In this document: positions 60,037 through 64,000 of the stretch, one piece after another | Layout: every line of letters starts with the position of its first letter | Position numbering within the stretch: position 1 is the stretch's first letter | NCBI GenBank assembly: GCA_026874595.1 | Contig: CM049313.1 | Location: 74,952,659 to 75,016,658, forward strand | DNA length: 64,000 nt | Direction: 5' to 3' | Source of the DNA: Sipunculus nudus | Lineage: Eukaryota; Annelida; Sipuncula; Golfingiida; Sipunculidae | Program-made: the position numbers and the translations under genes | The notes under the pieces: model-generated | Told to the model about the DNA's origin: nothing | Databases searched by the model: none | The model's input: only the letters and a program-made list of their open reading frames with translations

Positions 60037-62043
60037 ATGCACTCCACCGTAGCATACCGTTATAGCCAGCGATTCACCTGTAATTTCTGGCTTACTCTTA
60101 TTAATGAACTGTAGGTAATTCCTGTCCAGAAAAATTGTTATAACGCCTCTGTGGTGGTGTTCAGCTTGTTTATCTACAATCTATTAGTAAATATGGAGCA
60201 TGCGCCAATGTTAACCAACAGAAAAAAACATGTAAGTTTGGTGGTTTCGGCGGGTACCCGACATGTTATAAGCGAGTGTACAAAACGAACCCCCCTGTGT
60301 GCAGTGGTATTGGCGTTTTCCGAGCTTTTTTTGTCAAATAGACGTAAAATTATCGGAAAAGGCCCCTTTAAGCTTAGTCCTCCAGTGTTAATTTTATCAT
60401 TTTAATTAACAGTCCACCAACAAAGCTCTGATTAGATGTCCATCTTTACTAATTTACTTTCTCCAGTAAACTGCTTTGTACTGGTTTAAGCTGAGGAGAT
60501 ACAAGAGTATGGAGTAGTCGCACTCTATCAGACCCTTATTTCGTTCATGCTACAGGATTTGCTATATATACCTGCTTGCCTGTCTCCAAGGATGTCTGAG
60601 CCCAGCTATCTACATTATGGTTGACTCTATTTATCCAGAAACTGGTCCAACAATAGCCGTATTCCTAACCTTTACTTACGAAACACTGTCAAATAATCAC
60701 TGTCAATATCTTTTGCTATACCTCCGCCAGGTGGCGCGGTATTACGTATATGTTACGTATGTAGTTTGCGCAAAGGAGAAAGTAGACTTAAAAATATATT
60801 TCTTATACAAATGTTTCTAAAAAGTGATTTCTATTATTAAAAGCATGGTATATTAATGTTGCACCATAGTTGATTATAGTTAAGTTTACATTGGACATAC
60901 ATTTAACAAATTATAATTTACCAAATATAAAAATATGTTCTTTTCTAAGTTTATTATGTAGTCGACAAATTATCAAGAAATAATTTTCGTCTTCAAAATA
61001 TATGTTTCCATGTCTTAAACAATTTACAATACCTTTACTCCCAGGGTATTTGATTATGTCTTCCAATTTCTACCTCTATAACTGGTGAGCAGAAGTTCTA
61101 ATTCTGGCCAGACGATTTCTATATCTTTCACTCTTTATCACTGTTAAGTATATTTCTTCACATAGCATTGATTTATATGTGGCATAAGTTTTTAATCTGC
61201 CATTACTTTTATTATGACTCACCAAATCCTGTGGTGAAACATCAGGTAACCGTTGTTTTCAAAGTAAATAAAAATAGATTTTCATCTCAAACATCTCGCA
61301 ATATCCAAGAAATACCCAAAAACCAAGAATAAACAAAATATGCTTTACCTTTGTTGCCCAATTAATTTTTCATAATTCCTCTGAATGATATCCCCTGTTA
61401 CACAGTAGTTTTGGACACATATTATCTTTCATTTTAAGAATTTTTACCCTGTAAGATATACATTTGACTTGTTTAATTTGCAGTGAAAATTTTATATGAA
61501 CATTTTCATGACCCTATAACTCATTACCAACGCAAAGTATTGGCTTTACCTTTTTGTTAAATAGAAAAAAAGAGATTAATTAAATGTCAGATATTTATAA
61601 TTTTGAGATTAACCTTTTTATCATCAATACCACTTTATTTGCCTGGCATACTTGATACTTTTCCCATTTTAGACCATTTTAGACCATTAGAAAAAATGCC
61701 ACCCAAATACCCATATATTTTATATTTAATACTCCGTAATGTTAGCCAGTCTCTCTCCAGATTCTAAATATTTAAAAAAATACATTACTCCAAGTGGCCA
61801 GTCACATTTCGGAACACATCTTTCTTGAAAGCGAAAGATGTTTTTTTATTGTTACCAGAAACACATGGGATTCTACCCGACTTTAAGGTAAAATTAATTT
61901 TCAATAGATAGCCACAAACTCATTTGTCTTACTACTGCAAACACATTTCACATGTTCCTTAATTGTATGTTTTAGTTTTCATTTGTTGAAAGCTTAACCA
62001 ATTCGTTAAATTGGTCAATAAATAAGGCGTCAGGTCTTCAACA
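60037..62043. other. Intergenic, AT-rich, no gene recognised
   Basis: Short open frames only. 60151-60405 (84 codons) has no family motif. No RNA gene or element ends seen. Confidence 0.45.
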
Positions 62044-63254
62044 TTAACAGGTGTTTAACATTGAGAAACAACCGTTAATGTCGGTACATAAAAGGTAACC
62101 GCATTTACCGTAAATATTTACATCAATGTATGTCTGAATTTCCCATGAGTATTGTAGACGCTTGCTCGGGGCCTCGCAGTTACTAACGAACCAGGCCACG
62201 AGCTTTTTCTTCCCACGAGCCTGCCGGCTGCCAAAGACTGGCGCCTTCGGCTGGTGTGCGTTTCTTTATCCAACCGTATTTTTGAGAAAAATCTGAATCA
62301 AGTCTGTATGTCTGTGTCAGGTAGAACATGCCATCAAACTGATGGATGTCGATCCAGAAATTATGTGGCGGTTCCATAAGACAGGCGATCTTATGTTGCC
62401 ATTGGAACCGATGTTTAGGGAACTCAGCACTGCTGGACAGATCGCGCATTTGCATTACTCCGGCATGGCTACTGTTGTACTGTGAATGATCGTTCGTAGT
62501 CTCACACTCAGTTACTTCACAATTATGACCCAGGAAAGGCTGTCTGCCGTAACCTAGCAAGAAATCATCTTTTCCGAAAAATGTCGTCCAGTACAAGATT
62601 TTCTTTAATCTCCTTGGTTTTGCAGTTGATAATTTCAATTTCGGCGTCCCCAGAGTTTGAGGGTGTATGCAGAATGTCTATGTCTGTAATGGTCGGAAGG
62701 ACCGTCAAGCGTATTTTCAGTCATTTTTATAACAGCGAGTCTGGAACTGTTATGCACAAATCCAGGAGAAGTGATCTTCATTGCGACATATTCAAGTTTA
62801 GCAAGTAGTTCTTTCATCCGCATCCGACCTAGGATTATTGAATTAGTCAGCAGTTGCTGTACGTGAAGCTCTGTGGTACTTGGAGAACTTTGATTATTGA
62901 CTGCTTCCATTATCGCAGCTTGAAGGACGCCATCAAGAACAGTTGAGTGCCATGTCATCGGATAACGTTGATGCATCGAATTGTCCAGCGTCTGGCCCAC
63001 GGAACCCTCTAGGTGGAGCCAAATGTGTGGACGGATACTTCTGGCTGCGGTGCGAGCGATACTGGAACGTAAAGGCTCAGGACTTTGAGTAAATATACAC
63101 ACTGCATATCTGAAGGAGGTTGTCTAAATCCATCGACTTTTGTTAAATACGAAATCTGCAGATATAACGTAAGCGTCACAACGGTTAGAGCTGGAAGTAG
63201 CGAACTTAAGTATATACGAACCATAGCTCTTCTAGAACACCAGAACTCTGCCAT
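62044..63254 (-). pseudogene. Alpha-1,3-fucosyltransferase, frameshifted and truncated
   Basis: The minus strand starts MAEFWCSRRAMVRIYLSSLL, a type II signal anchor (hydrophobic residues ~13-33) as in Golgi fucosyltransferases (GT10). A stem region follows in a second frame (62635-63102). The catalytic N-domain lies in a third: KKILYWTTFFGKDDFLLGYG, CEVTECETTND, then MTEPP-like LMEPPHNFW and TYRLDSDFSQKYGW. After a 1-base shift in the GAAGAAAAAG run near 62212 comes the C-domain signature KKKLVAWFVSNC...YIDVNIYGKCG. It ends at a TAA at 62044, before the FENS/DY.TEK donor-binding region. At least three frame changes plus truncation argue for a pseudogene. Indel errors in the assembly, or unmodelled introns, are the alternatives. 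Confidence 0.8.
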
Positions 63255-64000
63255 GTTCAGGAGAACGCCATAGCACTTCCATGCAATTACAATATGTTAT
63301 GCTGTCATGTTTATCGCCACGCAGCATCGGCTGGAACGTGAGCGGCGTTTCGAAACAGATAACAGTAATAAAGACAAATGTTAATCAGAGCTTTACTGGT
63401 ATTGCCATTAGGGCTCGACTTCGGAATCCAGGCTACATTCAGGCTGCTCAGGGTGTGTTTATCCACTATATGGATACACGTTAAATGTTCTAGTAGTATA
63501 TCCAACAGACTCCTCTGTACGTTAATTGTGATTATTTCCTTCTCATGTATCTTTTACCCTGTAATAATGTACAATTTAACCTTTCTTCACGCGATTCAAC
63601 ATTTATATTTTCGTATGGGTCATGGTTCTTCCGTCTGCTTCAAGGTTTAGGTTAGGTGAACGTAATTGCACTTTGCGATGTGATTGGTTGGTGCAAAGTG
63701 AGACGTCACAGGCAAACATTAGAAATTACTTAAATCTAGAAATACATGTTGTTTTTATTCTTCTCTGAAAATTTTGGGCTGACATGCAGTGTCAGAAATA
63801 CAAAGCTTTTGATGAGATTAATAATTTTTAGTCACCGAGGATTTCCTGTGTGTGACGTCACTGCCGAGTTGACAGTGCTCACGGATAGGCCAATAGTTTT
63901 TGAACAAATCACACAACCTAATATATTTTTTAGTGTGGAAAAATAAATTAAAAAAAGGTCATTTTTTCTCCAGGAATTGGGTTCATTTTATGTAAAATCT
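63255..64000. other. Flank upstream of the fucosyltransferase remnant
   Basis: No gene recognised. GTGATTGGTTGG with AGACGTCACAGG (63681-63713) again pairs an inverted CCAAT box with a CRE-like site. Short open frames are without motifs. Confidence 0.4.

Overview
This window looks like nuclear DNA from an invertebrate animal, most likely a bivalve mollusc. It is AT-rich, its genes are split by GT-AG introns, and it is dominated by transposable elements and tandem repeats. These include a retrotransposon with SCAN-like gag and integrase placed before reverse transcriptase (Gmr1-like), tRNA-derived SINEs, several kinds of inverted-repeat DNA elements, GTCCGTC-rich dispersed repeats, long AT microsatellites and long C or G runs. 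No prokaryotic or organellar features are seen. The taxon call is an inference.

Layout. 1-8.5 kb: a tandem duplication, pieces of LTR and a solo LTR. 9.0-12.2 kb and 18.4-27.6 kb: two copies (A and B) of the same ~3.2-kb sequence in the same orientation. A GC-richer block and a decayed Gmr1-like element lie between them. Copy B has been interrupted by a solo LTR, a Harbinger-like MITE, a 3.7-kb element with ~400-bp terminal inverted repeats and a palindromic ~118-bp tandem array, and a 580-bp MITE. Comparison with copy A gives the approximate empty site of each. 27.6-35.5 kb: a six-copy 68-bp array and dispersed repeats.

37.3-49.2 kb holds the one intact gene I can model fully. It has seven coding exons with matching splice phases and encodes 630 residues. 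The order is an N-terminal C2 domain, a low-complexity region, an IPT/TIG domain closely resembling the Ral-binding domain of exocyst subunit Sec5, and a C-terminal FIP-type Rab11-binding coiled coil. It is therefore a class I Rab11-family-interacting protein carrying a Sec5-like domain, which would physically join the Rab11 recycling-endosome and Ral/exocyst pathways. This is the most interesting object in the window. A candidate promoter and 5' UTR exon lie at 35.6-35.8 kb.

49.5-58 kb is repeats, including an AGGTCA-like (nuclear receptor half-site) tandem family that also occurs inside intron 2 of the FIP gene. On the minus strand, 58.7-59.0 kb holds a terminal exon with two C2H2 zinc fingers, and 62.0-63.3 kb holds an alpha-1,3-fucosyltransferase broken by several frameshifts. 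Most other open frames are short, lack recognisable motifs or lie inside repeats, and are left out.
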